NCBI GenBank assembly: GCA_022606425.2
Contig: JAHDVF020000192.1
Coordinates: 62,001-126,000, forward strand
From: Lepidostoma basale
Lineage: Eukaryota; Arthropoda; Insecta; Trichoptera; Lepidostomatidae
Length of the DNA stretch: 64,000 nt
Direction: 5' to 3'
Below the pieces are notes generated by a model. The model was not told the DNA's origin. It ran no database searches and saw only the letters and a program-made list of their open reading frames with translations. Shown piece after piece: positions 9,882-18,934 of the stretch (position 1 is the first letter of the stretch; each line of letters opens with the position of its first letter). A program made the position numbers and the translations under genes.

Positions 9882-9957
9882 TGATATGTAAATTTTTTTT
9901 TTTTAAGTTATTGTTGTATATACAAAGTATATAAGAAATTAAAAAGACAAATATACT

Positions 9958-10137
9958 TTTACCGTTCATTCTTTCCATGTGTCCAAATCATCTCAATGTT
10001 TCTTTCAATATTTTGTTCTTAACACTTTCATTCGAACCGTATTCACTTATGTATTATGTTTTCTTTCAACACTCTATCATGTACAGATTTTTCATTCCTC
10101 TGAGAGATCTATTTTCGACTGCATTTATTCTAGTATT
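9958..10137 (-). mobile_element. LINE-T1 fragment, inner half
   Basis: This continues the copy of 9125-9345 from the MERMNEE region (plus-strand TTCATTCTTTCCATGTGTCC) to the EMRSLRRMC region. It ends near 10137. Confidence 0.75.
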
Positions 10138-10139
10138 TT

Positions 10140-10738
10140 TTTTATATAACATTGAATATATATCATTATGTCACTACCTAGCCGGTTGCAAAATTTCTCA
10201 CATCTGTCACACTTGCCTAAAACGTATTATAATTCATGCCAAACATCTAGCGAATTAAGATTCTCCACTTACTTGAGTGTGTGTAGCCTCAGAAGAAAAA
10301 AATGTACAGGATGTGCCTATCGCAAGAAGCGGACCATCTTGGAGATCTCGTATCGGGATACGTAGATCTCTGAACAGTGTCAACCGGCACGGGAGATCGT
10401 GTCTCTAATCTCGGCTGGCACGGCATCACGGGTCCAGGTCGTGATCGCCTTGCACAATTATTGTACATTATGTACGAGCAGCCTCAGCTCTACAATCATT
10501 GTCACACAGATTTGAATAGAATGGTCCGTCGTGGGCCCGATCAATCTTTTAAATTTGATATTTTTTGTCAATTGTTAGCCGTGTTTTGTAATGAAGCCGC
10601 GCATGCGCTGCTCATCTTATGAATATTATTATACACATTCTCATTATTCACCTCACGCTAGCTCAGTACTCGCCTTCAAGCTACTAGTTTAGAAACCCGT
10701 CGACGCTATTTTTTTTTTTTTTTTTTAATATATTACAA
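10140..10738. other. unassigned DNA
   Basis: 10300-10620 is GC-moderate (CACGGCATCACGGGTCC and nearby). Its longest frame is 81 aa with no recognisable motif. A T-run lies at 10711-10728. Confidence 0.45.
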
Positions 10739-10739
10739 C

Positions 10740-10995
10740 GATTTTTTCGAGATCGTGTGAGTAACACCAGAATAAAAGAGGGTTGAGGATATTATAAGAT
10801 GGAGCAGACAGCGAATAAAAGACTAATACGGTCATGTTCAAATAACGGACACCACCAGACTCCCCTATATTGCATTGCATAATCAGCCTCATGGGACTCG
10901 TCCTCGTGGAAGACCTCCTTTAAGATAGAAGGACAGCTGGGAATCTACCTCACAGGAGGAGCAAGACTCTGGAAAACAGACCACATAGGTCTACA
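10740..10995 (+). mobile_element. LINE-P 3' fragment
   Basis: This carries the R-NTRIRE, RRQR, RPRGRPP-RW-DSWES region and ends in GAAGAAGAAGA. It is nearly collinear with 39835-40125, and both have lost the frame. Confidence 0.75.
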
Positions 10996-11039
10996 ACAAG
11001 GAAGCAGCAGAAGAAGAAGATTTTTTTATGAATTAAAAA

Positions 11040-11160
11040 ATCATCAACTCTAGCGTGATACATTTGATAGTGCCCTAAACAGGCGAAACATATCAGTCAC
11101 ATAAAATTTAATAAAACTTCTAGAAAACATATGTTTTCATTCGTAATAATTAATATTTAT
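11040..11160 (+). mobile_element. HH-C single copy
   Basis: At 11064-11094: TTGATAG, helix GCCC/GGGC-like (GCCCTAAACAGGC), GAAAC, AT, ATC. The HH-C 3' body follows (TTTAATAAAACTTCTAGAAAAC ... TTTTCATTCGTAATAATTAA). The first base of the heptamer is T, not C. Confidence 0.6.
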
Positions 11161-11164
11161 AGTC

Positions 11165-11925
11165 TCATCTCAAAGTGAAAATTTTAATTAACATTTATAG
11201 GCACAAATTCTAACAAAATTACAAATTAACAAAATATTGTATAATAATTTGTACGTTTCCTCGCACAATCCCCTGACTAGGATGATTGTTTTGTTATTTG
11301 TTTAAAATCATACAATTATTATTTAAACACTATTCATTATAATCTTATAATTGTGGATACACTACAATTATGAATCATGCAGTTTAACTATTAATTTTGG
11401 TAATTATTGAAAAAAAAAGAAACTTGCGGAGTTTGATTTTAAACGCCTGAGTTTTTAATTTAAGGACTAGTTTTTTTTCTTTCCTGCTAGGGAAAATATG
11501 TGCACAAAGACGGCTCGTGGGCGGACAATTCGTGTTTGAATATTCGTAGTAATTGAACTAATCTTTTCTTATTACTCTCCGTATTTGTCCCTGGCTGGTC
11601 GTGCCAGAATACCACTCTTTGTGGCCATTGTGCTCGCCGGGTAACGTTGCCTAAAAATGCTTCGATGATATATGACGACGGTCTGATGACATTTTTGCAG
11701 CTTGGTTGAAATAAATTCATCCAATCGACAAATGAATCTTTAGCTATTGACTGTTTTATATTCTAGGAACTACACTCAATAATAATTAAATTAAACGATG
11801 TTTTTATTTTAATATCTACTTCCTATTTTGTCTTAATAACTTCACTCAATCACATAACTGTAATCAATTTAAATTCCATTGCATTGAAAACAGAATGCTC
11901 TAAATATATTTAATAGCGATATTTC
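11165..11925. other. unassigned AT-rich DNA
   Basis: I see nothing recognisable. A minus frame at 11487-11720 is 77 aa and looks accidental. Confidence 0.5.
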
Positions 11926-11929
11926 ATCA

Positions 11930-12110
11930 TTATTTTTATATATAATGGTGTTAACCACCCCTGATCTGTGTGTACAATATATAAAGGAGTAAGTTTTAAG
12001 TGTCACCAGTCTGTCGATGCCAGCGAGCCTGGCGAAATCGGTCGCTGTCGAAAAAAAGACAAATGTGGATTTAGTTAAAAAAAACATCGTTTTATTTAAT
12101 TATTATTTAC
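11930..12110 (+). mobile_element. HH-F element copy
   Basis: It begins with GTTAACCACCCCTGATC as does the 41160 copy, carries the motif at 12011-12043, and continues through AAAACATCGTTTTATTTAA before it is cut off at about 12110. Confidence 0.7.
12011..12043 (+). ncRNA. hammerhead-like motif, family HH-F
   Basis: CTGTCGA, T, GCCAG/CTGGC hairpin, GAAAT, CG, GTC. The CAGT before the heptamer pairs with GCTG after GTC (helix I, one wobble). C to T in GAAAC weakens helix III to a G-U pair. Confidence 0.42.
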
Positions 12111-12111
12111 A

Positions 12112-12655
12112 AAATTGTTAATAATTATGTGATAGAATTATGAACTACACTAAATATAAACTATTATATACTATACAACACAAAAATAATGAAATAAAAC
12201 GATGTTTTTTAAATTAAAATTCGAACAATTCCCATTATTACCGTGTACTTTCTTAACCGTTCTTTCTCCATTCATCCAACCTTGGATAAGATAGGAACAA
12301 GATAAAAAAATAACCTACAGTTTATCAAATTTAATAGCACATTTAATAATAAAATTCGCTTACCCCAGCACGGAGTATTTAGATTTACCAGTAAATTCAT
12401 AAAATTATAACAGTAGGTATAAAGCTCGAATCAATTTTGTCGAAAACACAATTTCTTGTTAAGATATGGAGCTTATATTTCAGACTTAAAAACGGCTCCT
12501 TATAATATGACGCGGCGCAAGTTGGCGTTTCAATAATAAATACGAATGGCGCCATAAATTCATTCAACATTTTAAGTAAAGATTTTCCTAAGCCGGCTTC
12601 ATTCTTCCTTCACACTTCACACGGGCGGGGTGAGCGAATAAATTATGAACAGGCA
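12112..12655. other. unassigned AT-rich DNA
   Basis: No recognisable feature. Confidence 0.5.
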
Positions 12656-12667
12656 CAAGAGCGCGGG

Positions 12668-12715
12668 TACGCGGCAGTGCCGGATTAGCCATATAGCAGA
12701 AGTAGCAAGTGCACA
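12668..12715 (+). repeat. short dispersed repeat (GCCGGATTAGCC type)
   Basis: GCCGGATTAGCCATATAGCA and the following GAAGTAGC recur at 14108-14145. A related reverse piece is CTTAATCCGGCACTGG near 13995. It looks like a fragment of an unidentified dispersed element. Confidence 0.6.
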
Positions 12716-12767
12716 ATATGTAGACATCACTGCAAATGGAAATACATTCACCAAAGAAAAGACTTCG

Positions 12768-12855
12768 ACAACCTCCGTGACAGAGTGGTAAAAACTCTGA
12801 CTACCATATCAAAGGTCCTGGGAATAAAAATTGTGTTTGGCAGTGTTTAACCACC
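12768..12855 (+). mobile_element. tRNA-derived SINE head, degraded
   Basis: CTCCGTGACAGAGTGGTAA followed by AAGGTCCTGGGA corresponds to the A-box side and T-arm of the SINE at 4340, with the B box destroyed. Only the head survives. Confidence 0.6.
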
Positions 12856-12890
12856 CTACGTATTTGAACGTACGTAATACGTTCACTGTG

Positions 12891-13092
12891 AGAGCCCGTT
12901 CCCACTTGCCGGGTGTCGGGTCCGGTTTTTAATCGGATGTTCCAGTGGCAGAACATTTTATATGGAGCTATTCACACTTGCCGGAACCCGATTTTTTGCC
13001 GGCAAGTGTGAATAGCTTCATATAAAATGTTCTGCCACTGGAACATCCGATTAAAAACCGGACCCGACACCCGACCAGTGGGAACGGGCTCT
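12891..13092. mobile_element. 202-bp foldback MITE-like palindrome
   Basis: The two ~95-bp arms are near-perfect reverse complements from AGAGCCCGTTCCCAC to the closing GTGGGAACGGGCTCT, with a second inner hairpin (CACACTTGCCGG / CCGGCAAGTGTG). ACTGT lies one base outside each end and may be a 5-bp target duplication. No coding capacity. Confidence 0.85.
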
Positions 13093-13499
13093 GACTGTAC
13101 CATTCTACGCTATCCCGTATCACGTACGCGCTTGAGAAAAAGTAATGTATCTAAAATGTACAAACTGTTAGGGATATGCGCGTGTGCCAACAACACTCGA
13201 GTACAAGTCTTCATAAATATGATAGTTTTACAAGGGGCAAGCGAAGTGTGCGGCCGAGTTTTTGACGTTTCATAATTTAAAAAAAAATTAATATATAATT
13301 AAATTTCAATAATAAAAAACCTGCTTTTTTGTACGTTTCTCGGAAAATTACCCAAAGGTAGGGCGGTTAAGGCTCGACACCAGAGAGCGCCAGCGTATAT
13401 ATCGGACCTCTGCATGACACCCATGCCAACGGAATGGCAACGTTCACTCCGATCAGTATAAAAAAAAAGGGCAAACAACATAACAATTCCAGTCAGATC

Positions 13500-13655
13500 C
13501 AATAAAGCAAGTTTCTATGATCGTTTTTCAGTTTTGCGGGTCCGTTGGCGTGGAATAGCCTTCTCTGTTACTATTAAGTATGAGGATAGTGACGTTAAAT
13601 TTAAGAAACTTCTAAAGACAGCACTGTTCGATCAGTATATTAAATAGAAAAAGAC
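13500..13655 (+). mobile_element. LINE-C 3' fragment (CR1/L2-like C-terminus)
   Basis: The translation reads NKASFYDRFSVLRVRWRGIA ... KYEDSDVKFKKLLKTALFDQY then stop. This corresponds to the typical ending in which FAVAGPxAWNxLP precedes FKKLLKTxLF. The minus-strand piece at 21939-22158 belongs to the same subfamily. Confidence 0.7.
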
Positions 13656-13914
13656 AAAACAAGTTTATTAGTTATTTAGCAAGTCCGCGTTTCTGGATTC
13701 CCCGTGCCTATAGCTGGAAATGTTTAGATTTTACAAATTCGATGTATTTTTTTCACACATTCTGATAAATTTTTATCTTTCTCATTAGAGCACAGACGTG
13801 TACTGTCCAGCTCGAGATATCCGGAGGGTAGGCGCCAAACTAGCATTATCCCTGAGCATTAGAGCTTAATCACTACTCCCAGCATCGAAGTGTCCTGTTT
13901 TGTTGGCGATCCAT

Positions 13915-13962
13915 CATTTCTGTCTACTCCTTCTGGGAGACAGCGTGATTGTTAGTTAGTTA
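13915..13962 (+). mobile_element. LINE-T1 terminal scrap
   Basis: Only TTTCTGTCTACTCC, GGGAGACAGCGTGATTG and the TTAGTTAGTTA tail remain. Confidence 0.75.
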
Positions 13963-14107
13963 TAAAAATGTAACATTTGCTACAGGGCCCGCACTGGCTT
14001 AATCCGGCACTGGTACGCGAACACAAGGAGCATCGCGCGGGCTGTGGGATATTCCTGCAACTATTCGTCCTCTTGCAATGTAGACAATGATGTTTCCAAT
14101 ACATACA

Positions 14108-14170
14108 ATCAGTACCGGATTAGCCATATAGCAGAAGTAGCGAGTGCTACGGGCCCCGCGTTTCTGGATC
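14108..14170 (+). repeat. second copy of the GCCGGATTAGCC-type repeat
   Basis: ACCGGATTAGCCATATAGCA and GAAGTAGCGAGTGCTACGGG match 12668-12715. CCGCGTTTCTGGAT follows, a string also seen at 13686-13700. Confidence 0.6.
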
Positions 14171-14179
14171 TGACAAAGA

Positions 14180-14578
14180 ATAAAATTATAATAAATGCAG
14201 TAGAAATGAGATCTCTTAGATTAATGTGTGTTAAATCTGTATATGATAGTGTCAAATGCAAATTTAAGAAGTGAATGCAGTGCGAATGAAAGGTTTATTA
14301 GATAGTTTGGACGTATGGAAAGAATAAATGAAGAAATAATGGTGAAGAATCTACATGTTAATGATGTAAACGGAACAGGATATATAGGAAGACCCCGGGT
14401 AAATGTGAAACGATCAAATCAATTAAATGTCGGTCACGCGAGGGAAGAGTCGGAGAAATCGACATGCGTGCGTGAGACGAAGTATGAATGTCGAGGGAGC
14501 GAGATAAGTATATCTGATCGGAAAGATATCGTAAAGAACTGTACGGCGGCTCAATCTTTCTGCCTACCCCTATCGGGA
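14180..14578 (+). mobile_element. LINE-T1 fragment, frameshifted
   Basis: It starts at INAVEMRSLR, continues through MERINEEIMVKNLHVNDVNG and ESEKSTCVRETKYECR (shifted frame of RNRRACMTRCMN), and ends at TTTCTGCCTACCCC. A deletion has removed the FGH region. No TTAG tail is left. Confidence 0.8.
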
Positions 14579-14744
14579 TCTAAACTCATTTTTGCTCTAT
14601 TAGCATGGGTGTATAAACGACTACGCGATTTATTTTTAACACATTTGTTAATACCCTTGCAGAAAACTGACGTTTTAACAATACTTAATATTTAAATTTT
14701 CATATGAAGCACTCACTTTGTATTTAGACATTTTAAAATTAAAT

Positions 14745-15112
14745 CGACTGAAGCTAAGATGGCAGTGCACAATGGGGTTCTAGTCCCGACCCTTATGTAT
14801 GGAAGTGAAGCTTGGAGTTGGCAGAAGAAGGATGAAAGTAGGATAAATGCCGTAGAAATGAGGTCACTAAGGAGGATGTGCGGAAAAACAATGTATGATA
14901 GAATATCTAATGTTGAATTAAGAAATAAATGTAAAGCGGATGAATACGTGATAAATATAATCAAGAAAGGGGCACTAAGATGGTTTGGATATATGGAACG
15001 AATGGATGAGGGAAGAATGGTGAAAAATATATGTACAAGTAGTGTGAATGGAAAAAGATGTCGAGGAAGCCAAATAAGACATGGCATGACCAAATTAATC
15101 AATTACTGAAAG
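14745..15112 (+). mobile_element. LINE-T2 fragment with open frame
   Basis: The 116-aa frame at 14759-15109 reads MAVHNGVLVPTLMYGSEAW, INAVEMRSLRRMCGKTMYDR, KKGALRWFGYMERMDEGRMVKN and SSVNGKRCRG. This is a distinct subfamily (KRxRGRP instead of TRNRGRP). It stops short of the usual 3' end because an HH-H repeat takes over at about 15113. Confidence 0.85.
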
Positions 15113-15210
15113 GTGGCTCACAGTATGGTTATTATATTTGATGCCAACTAGTTTCGCTTGGGCCCAAGCTTCATCAGGGCAGTATAACAACTAAACAATA
15201 ATACAAACTT
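15113..15210 (-). mobile_element. HH-H repeat copy
   Basis: A repeat carrying the best-formed hammerhead candidate directly abuts the truncated LINE-T2. Its outer limits are uncertain. The sequence to about 15560 matches nothing else here. Confidence 0.55.
15146..15177 (-). ncRNA. hammerhead ribozyme candidate, family HH-H
   Basis: Minus strand: CTGATGA, A, a perfect helix II formed by GCTTGGGCCCAAGC, GAAAC, TA, GTT. Helix I can form from the flanks: TGCC pairs with GGCA next to the core, then an internal loop, then GTTGTTATA pairs with TATAATAAC over 9 bp (one G-U). This matches a type I hammerhead with extended helix I and internal loop. Doubts are the extra A before helix II and cleavage after GUU and not GUC (an allowed but slower triplet). 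Helix III ACTAGT is palindromic. Confidence 0.62.
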
Positions 15211-15714
15211 TACATGTACATATAACAAAAGGTAGTGAAATCAGTGGAGGGGATACGAGAGGGAAAAGGACATTATTTGTATTTATTTGTACCTGTTTAC
15301 ACTAATTTGAATTTCTTAGAAAATTGCTATGCTGTTCCAAAGGTAAACATATTTTCGATTATCCCTTTTCCTCTCGCACCAAGAAATAATAAAATAAGTT
15401 ATATAGAGTAACTGCAATCTCTCGTTGACTAGACTTGACTCCACTTCGCCGATTGCTATAGTCATGACAAGCAAAATTTGATTTTGCAGTTGCATGTACT
15501 TTAATCCATTTTAGTATTGTCCTAATATGGCGAAACACAACAAACCAGATATGAAATATCTAATATTGTAACTTGTACTTAGACTTGAATCTTCTGGCAT
15601 ATGGAGATTCAGCTCTTGTGGATATTCCTCTTACGTCTGGAAGGAATATTGCTTAAAATGTGATATGATGGATCGTTGGTTTATGCGAGGGCTTGATTTT
15701 GAATGAATTTATGA
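15210..15714. other. unassigned DNA
   Basis: It contains a loose inverted pair of purine-rich segments (CGAGAGGGAAAAGGAC near 15260; CCCTTTTCCTCTCG near 15365). Nothing else is recognisable. Confidence 0.4.
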
Positions 15715-15870
15715 TATTTCTTCTATGTTAGCCATACTTTGTGTTGTAGATGTTTTATATTTTTCTTTTTTTATATACTTTGTATACGACACTCACTTTT
15801 TAAACGAATTAAAATTAAATATCAAACATGTTTCGGATTACCCAGCCCTTCTTCAGTGATATTATATAGA
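15715..15870 (-). mobile_element. HH-B single copy
   Basis: The same outer end as the 9350 and 48275 copies is present (CCATACTTTG, GTTGTAGATGTTTTAT), followed inward by the hammerhead motif. The right arm is absent. Confidence 0.7.
15825..15856 (-). ncRNA. hammerhead-like motif, family HH-B
   Basis: Minus strand: CTGAAGA, A, helix GGG/TCC with a longer loop, GAAAC, AT, GTT. Seven bases of helix I are retained: AATATCA before the core pairs with TGATATT after it. Helix I is kept although base identity differs from the 9449 copy. Confidence 0.5.
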
Positions 15871-15934
15871 AATTTAAAATATTTTTAAATTTTTAACAAA
15901 ACAAAAACAACAACAAAACAACAACAAAAACGAC

Positions 15935-16225
15935 TATCACGTCGTTTCCCCCCAAGGGTAGGCAGGGAGAATGGACCGCCACACTGCTATATTCTGACAC
16001 ACCTCTCCAGCTTCCTCCACATTCATACACCGAGTCATACACGCACGTCGATTCTTCCGACTTTGAACATGACCAAACCTTAAAATTTGATTAATTTGGT
16101 CATGCCATGTTTTCCTCAGTCAACCTCGACTCCGTACTCCTTTTACCTCGCTAACGTATACTTAACTATTCTTTTCTATGCATGTGTTCCATATGACCGA
16201 ACCAACGCAGCGATCCTTCCATAAT
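15935..16225 (-). mobile_element. LINE-T2 3' fragment
   Basis: Reverse copy from the terminal GGGTAGGCAGGGAGAATGG through the NRRACMTRCMN and KRSRGRP-type segments to the WFG region, disrupted by indels. It lacks a clear tail (AACAAC repeats precede it at about 15900). Confidence 0.8.
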
Positions 16226-16479
16226 TTAAAAATAGAAATTTTAAGATAAATCTGTTTTCGAGAAACGACAACGCAGCTTAATTTTCTTTTTTGATAAACT
16301 TAAGTGTTAACATTGTGGTGTACAATGACGAATTTCTATTAATTGAAGCATTTATTTTTCTCCACTTTTGTGTTCATTTTTCTCCAGAATAGAATAGTTA
16401 GTAATTTTTTTATTAATTTGAATCTCTTTTTTGGAGGAAAAAAAAACTGTTGTTTATTTATACTAAAAAAGTTAACAAT

Positions 16480-17060
16480 TATTTGATTTTCGTGAGAGAT
16501 TCCTCTTATAAAGGAAGATTTTAAGAGAATTCCGGAAAACTACTTCGTTGTCTTGATTGCAAATATCGCACATCCTCTGAAAAACTGTCATAACACAGAA
16601 AATGTATGTTTTCAATGAAAATAATAAAATATCTTGCTGTCATCTAATTTATTTTATAATCCACGAATAGATTGATGAATTTCACTTACAATAATAACAA
16701 TATACGCTTATTATTCATTATCATTACAACATAGTAGTTCATGTAAGTTAAAAAAATATTAAAATGTGTTTTTCTCAGAACGGTTTTTTTTTGTGTTGTG
16801 ACAGTTTTTCAGTTTTGGTAGACCAGTATGTTCCAGGCCGCCGCGGTTGGTCCCGCAATGCCAAAAGCAAGATCCTCAAAAATTGAAGCCCATTGGTGCC
16901 TTAGGACAAGAAGTTGGTTTTTGCACTAAGCGAAACTTGTAACTTACAAGAAATAGAACTGCAAACTCTCCTCTTAATCAGTTTTTCAAATTTAGACCAA
17001 TCTCGTTTAATGAGTCATTCCATGTTCGCGAAATAATTATTAGTGGAGGCTTGTATTTCA
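16480..17060 (-). mobile_element. LINE-C fragment split by a TIR element
   Basis: The outer part (16480-16576) matches the 3' region seen at 32320 and 58085 (GTGAGAGATTC, then GGAAGATTTTAAGAGA). The inner part (16813-17060) encodes, on minus, the AGPTxWN-like stretch (plus-strand GTTCCAGGCCGCCG, CGGTCCCGC-type). The interruption is 16577-16812. Confidence 0.7.
16577..16812. mobile_element. 236-bp terminal-inverted-repeat element inside LINE-C
   Basis: The ends CTGAAAAACTGTCATAACAC and its reverse complement (with one change) at 16793-16812 are about 25-bp inverted repeats. The AT-rich interior has no open frame. It interrupts LINE-C sequence, so it is the younger insertion. The superfamily is unknown to me. 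Confidence 0.7.
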
Positions 17061-17338
17061 AAGGAAACTAGATTTGCGTGATGCGGTTAGCATTAAAAGA
17101 AACATTTTCTGAGCAGGAAGTGCCGTAATTAAGACAAATTCCCTCCGACATATCAACTGCGGCATTTGCTGAGCGAATAATCGGGACTGAGATCATATCT
17201 GACATGTGCTTTCTGCGTTAGGGCGCTTACTCGCAAGGGCTACCAGTGTGCAAAATGTTGTTAATTTAAAAACTTTTATTATTAACCAGAATCAAACTAA
17301 CATATTAGTCTCTCTTCAAAAATTAACTTTTTATAAAC
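17060..17338. other. unassigned DNA
   Basis: Nothing recognisable between the LINE-C fragment and the MITE. Confidence 0.45.
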
Positions 17339-17339
17339 A

Positions 17340-17603
17340 GTAAAGGCCGTGCCACACTGTTTGAAACAAACTCTCCACAGGGGTGACCTTGGTGGAGAGC
17401 TGTGGAGCCCACGGTTGGTGTAGCGTCCACACACTGTTGTAAACAAGCTCTCCACACGTGGAATGCGTGTTTAAACGCGCGTCCGTCCACAAAGTTTGTT
17501 GAAGGTCAAACGAATTTTGGTTTCAAACAAGTGTCTACACAGTTTTAAACCGCCGGTGGAGATCGATGTGGAGAGCTTGTTTAAAACAGTGTGGCCCGCC
17601 TTT
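17340..17603. mobile_element. MITE with CCACACTGTTT inverted ends
   Basis: The left end TAAAGGCCGTGCCACACTG and the right end CAGTGTGGCCCGCCTTTA are inverted repeats with few mismatches. The TIR continues into ACTCTCCACA / TGTGGAGAGC, a string repeated several times inside. About 264 bp, no coding capacity. Confidence 0.8.
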
Positions 17604-17873
17604 AAAGAACATTATGTCTTAAATTACTTTTATTTTGTTATTTTAATTTATTTTTTTATATCATTGTATTTTACAAAAATGTTTTAGATTTATTTTGTGG
17701 ACGTTGAACGATCAAAGTGTGCGCGGGAGATGCCCGCCTATTGGTGGCGATGAGGTTCGCAATCCATCACACCGCGTCTCTCGCGGGGGCGAAAAGAGAA
17801 GGATGGAGTGCCGCATCGGTTAAAGTGCGGCAGTCCATTCTTTCTGCCTACCCATTCGGGAGACGGCGTGATT
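17603..17873 (+). mobile_element. S2 non-autonomous retroelement
   Basis: An AT-rich 5' part and a GC-rich core (TGTGCGCGGGAGATGCC ... GGTGGCGATGAGGTTCGC) are followed by the last ~55 bp of LINE-T1 (GCAGTCCATTCTTTCTGCC to GACGGCGTGA). The tail here is ATTTGATTTGATTT in place of TTAG. Sharing the LINE 3' end is how SINE-like parasites recruit a LINE reverse transcriptase. Other copies: 19764, 51948, 60716. Confidence 0.8.
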
Positions 17874-17989
17874 TGATTTGATTTAAATTAAAATAATAAA
17901 AGTATTTCTCTTCAACTTCCTGAGAAGAATATTCTTTCTGTTTGCCATTTCCCACTTTAAGGGTCGGCTCTCCTGACATTATTATTTTC

Positions 17990-18160
17990 GGCCACTCGAG
18001 GAGAAGTCGGAGAAATCGACGTGTGTGAATTTTGAAATCGACATGCATGAAACGATGTATGAATGTTAAAGAATCGAGAAAAGATTGTCAGGTGAGAAGA
18101 GTGTTCGCGGTTATTTATTTTTGTTAGCCCCTCAGGAGATATGGCATGATAGTTAGTTAG
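17990..18160 (+). mobile_element. LINE-T terminal fragment
   Basis: CGAGGAGAAGTCGGAGAAAT, the MTRCMNV-coding stretch (ATGAAACGATGTATGAATG) and the end GGAGATATGGCATGATAG with TTAGTTAG are present. An internal repeat of GAAATCGAC indicates a small duplication. Confidence 0.75.
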
Positions 18161-18164
18161 GAAA

Positions 18165-18484
18165 GAAAATGATTTGTCCTGTTCTTTGCCTATGCTATTT
18201 GATATATTTGAATAATTTGAAATACTAAATATAAATTACTGTGTCGTTAATGCCCAGACACATGTTTATGTTATCCTAATCATGGGATGTAAATATATTT
18301 CATTTGATAAAGTCGGCAATAAATATTATGGATTACGCATTGTAAAGAATCATTTCTCAAATCTGTGGCTGGATACGTGCAAAGAGATTATGATTATTAC
18401 GAAGGACGCGCGTAGGAGTACACTTCTAAATGTACGTCGATGCACACTTCTCCTGCAAATCATTACGGCCGAGTAGTCGCGAGC
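18165..18484. other. unassigned DNA
   Basis: No recognisable feature. The open frame at 18282-18476 (64 aa) has no motif. Confidence 0.4.
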
Positions 18485-18492
18485 TTCTAAGC

Positions 18493-18925
18493 CAATGGTT
18501 TCCAAACTTTTTAAACCTAGTGCACCCTTTTCGAAAACTACAATAATCACCGCCCCCTTTTCGGAAACTACATTAATCACCGCCCCCTTTTTATACCAAA
18601 TATAAACGCCCCCCTTTTCAAAAATATTACTAACCGCCCAATAAGAGAAAATAAATATCTCTTTCTTATCTCCATTTTTGAAAACAATAATGTAACCGTA
18701 CATTTAGAACTTTTTTGAGATATACAGTGATTCTATTGCGTCCCTCTTATGTGAATAACACTATGTTTTACACACATCAATCTTTGCACGTTCTTATAAC
18801 ATAGAGTATTACCCAAGGGATAGGCAGTAGGTCTTCAACGTCCTCTTAATTTGTCTCGGACCAAAAACATTCCCAAAGATCCCTTCAACGCCTACCGGTG
18901 GGCTGTACCGCCTTGGGAACCACTG
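18493..18925. mobile_element. hAT-like non-autonomous DNA element candidate
   Basis: The ends CAATGGTTTCCAAAC and, inverted, CAGTGGTTCCCAAGG form about 13-bp terminal inverted repeats of CARTGG type, as in hAT elements. Flanking octamers TTCTAAGC (18485-18492) and GTGTAAGC (18926-18933) agree at 6 of 8 positions, consistent with a decayed 8-bp target duplication. Inside are about four imperfect ~30-bp units beginning CGCCCCCTTTT (18520-18640). Confidence 0.6.
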
Positions 18926-18934
18926 GTGTAAGCT

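Larger units (their letters stand above)
9350..9955. mobile_element. HH-B palindrome (~600 bp), nested in LINE-T1
   Basis: The left arm runs from about 9370 (GATGTTTTATTTGTC) inward and is mirrored by the right arm to about 9950. The inner arms 9505-9610 and 9650-9770 share GAAGTCTTTAAACTC and TTGCACTTGTTTCGG in opposite orientation. Hammerhead-like motifs sit in both arms (9449-9479 minus, 9859-9881 plus). LINE-T1 sequence stops on the left and resumes on the right, so it inserted there as a unit. Confidence 0.85.

Noticed and set aside
9350..9955. Helitron termini as the explanation for the hairpin motifs
   Set aside because: The hairpins are internal, followed by GAAAC and not by CTRR at an element end, and the pairs are symmetric, unlike Helitrons.
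18350..18703. 117-aa minus-strand protein with EKGAVI repeats
   Set aside because: The repeats are the ~30-bp units of the hAT-like element and the frame crosses the element boundary.
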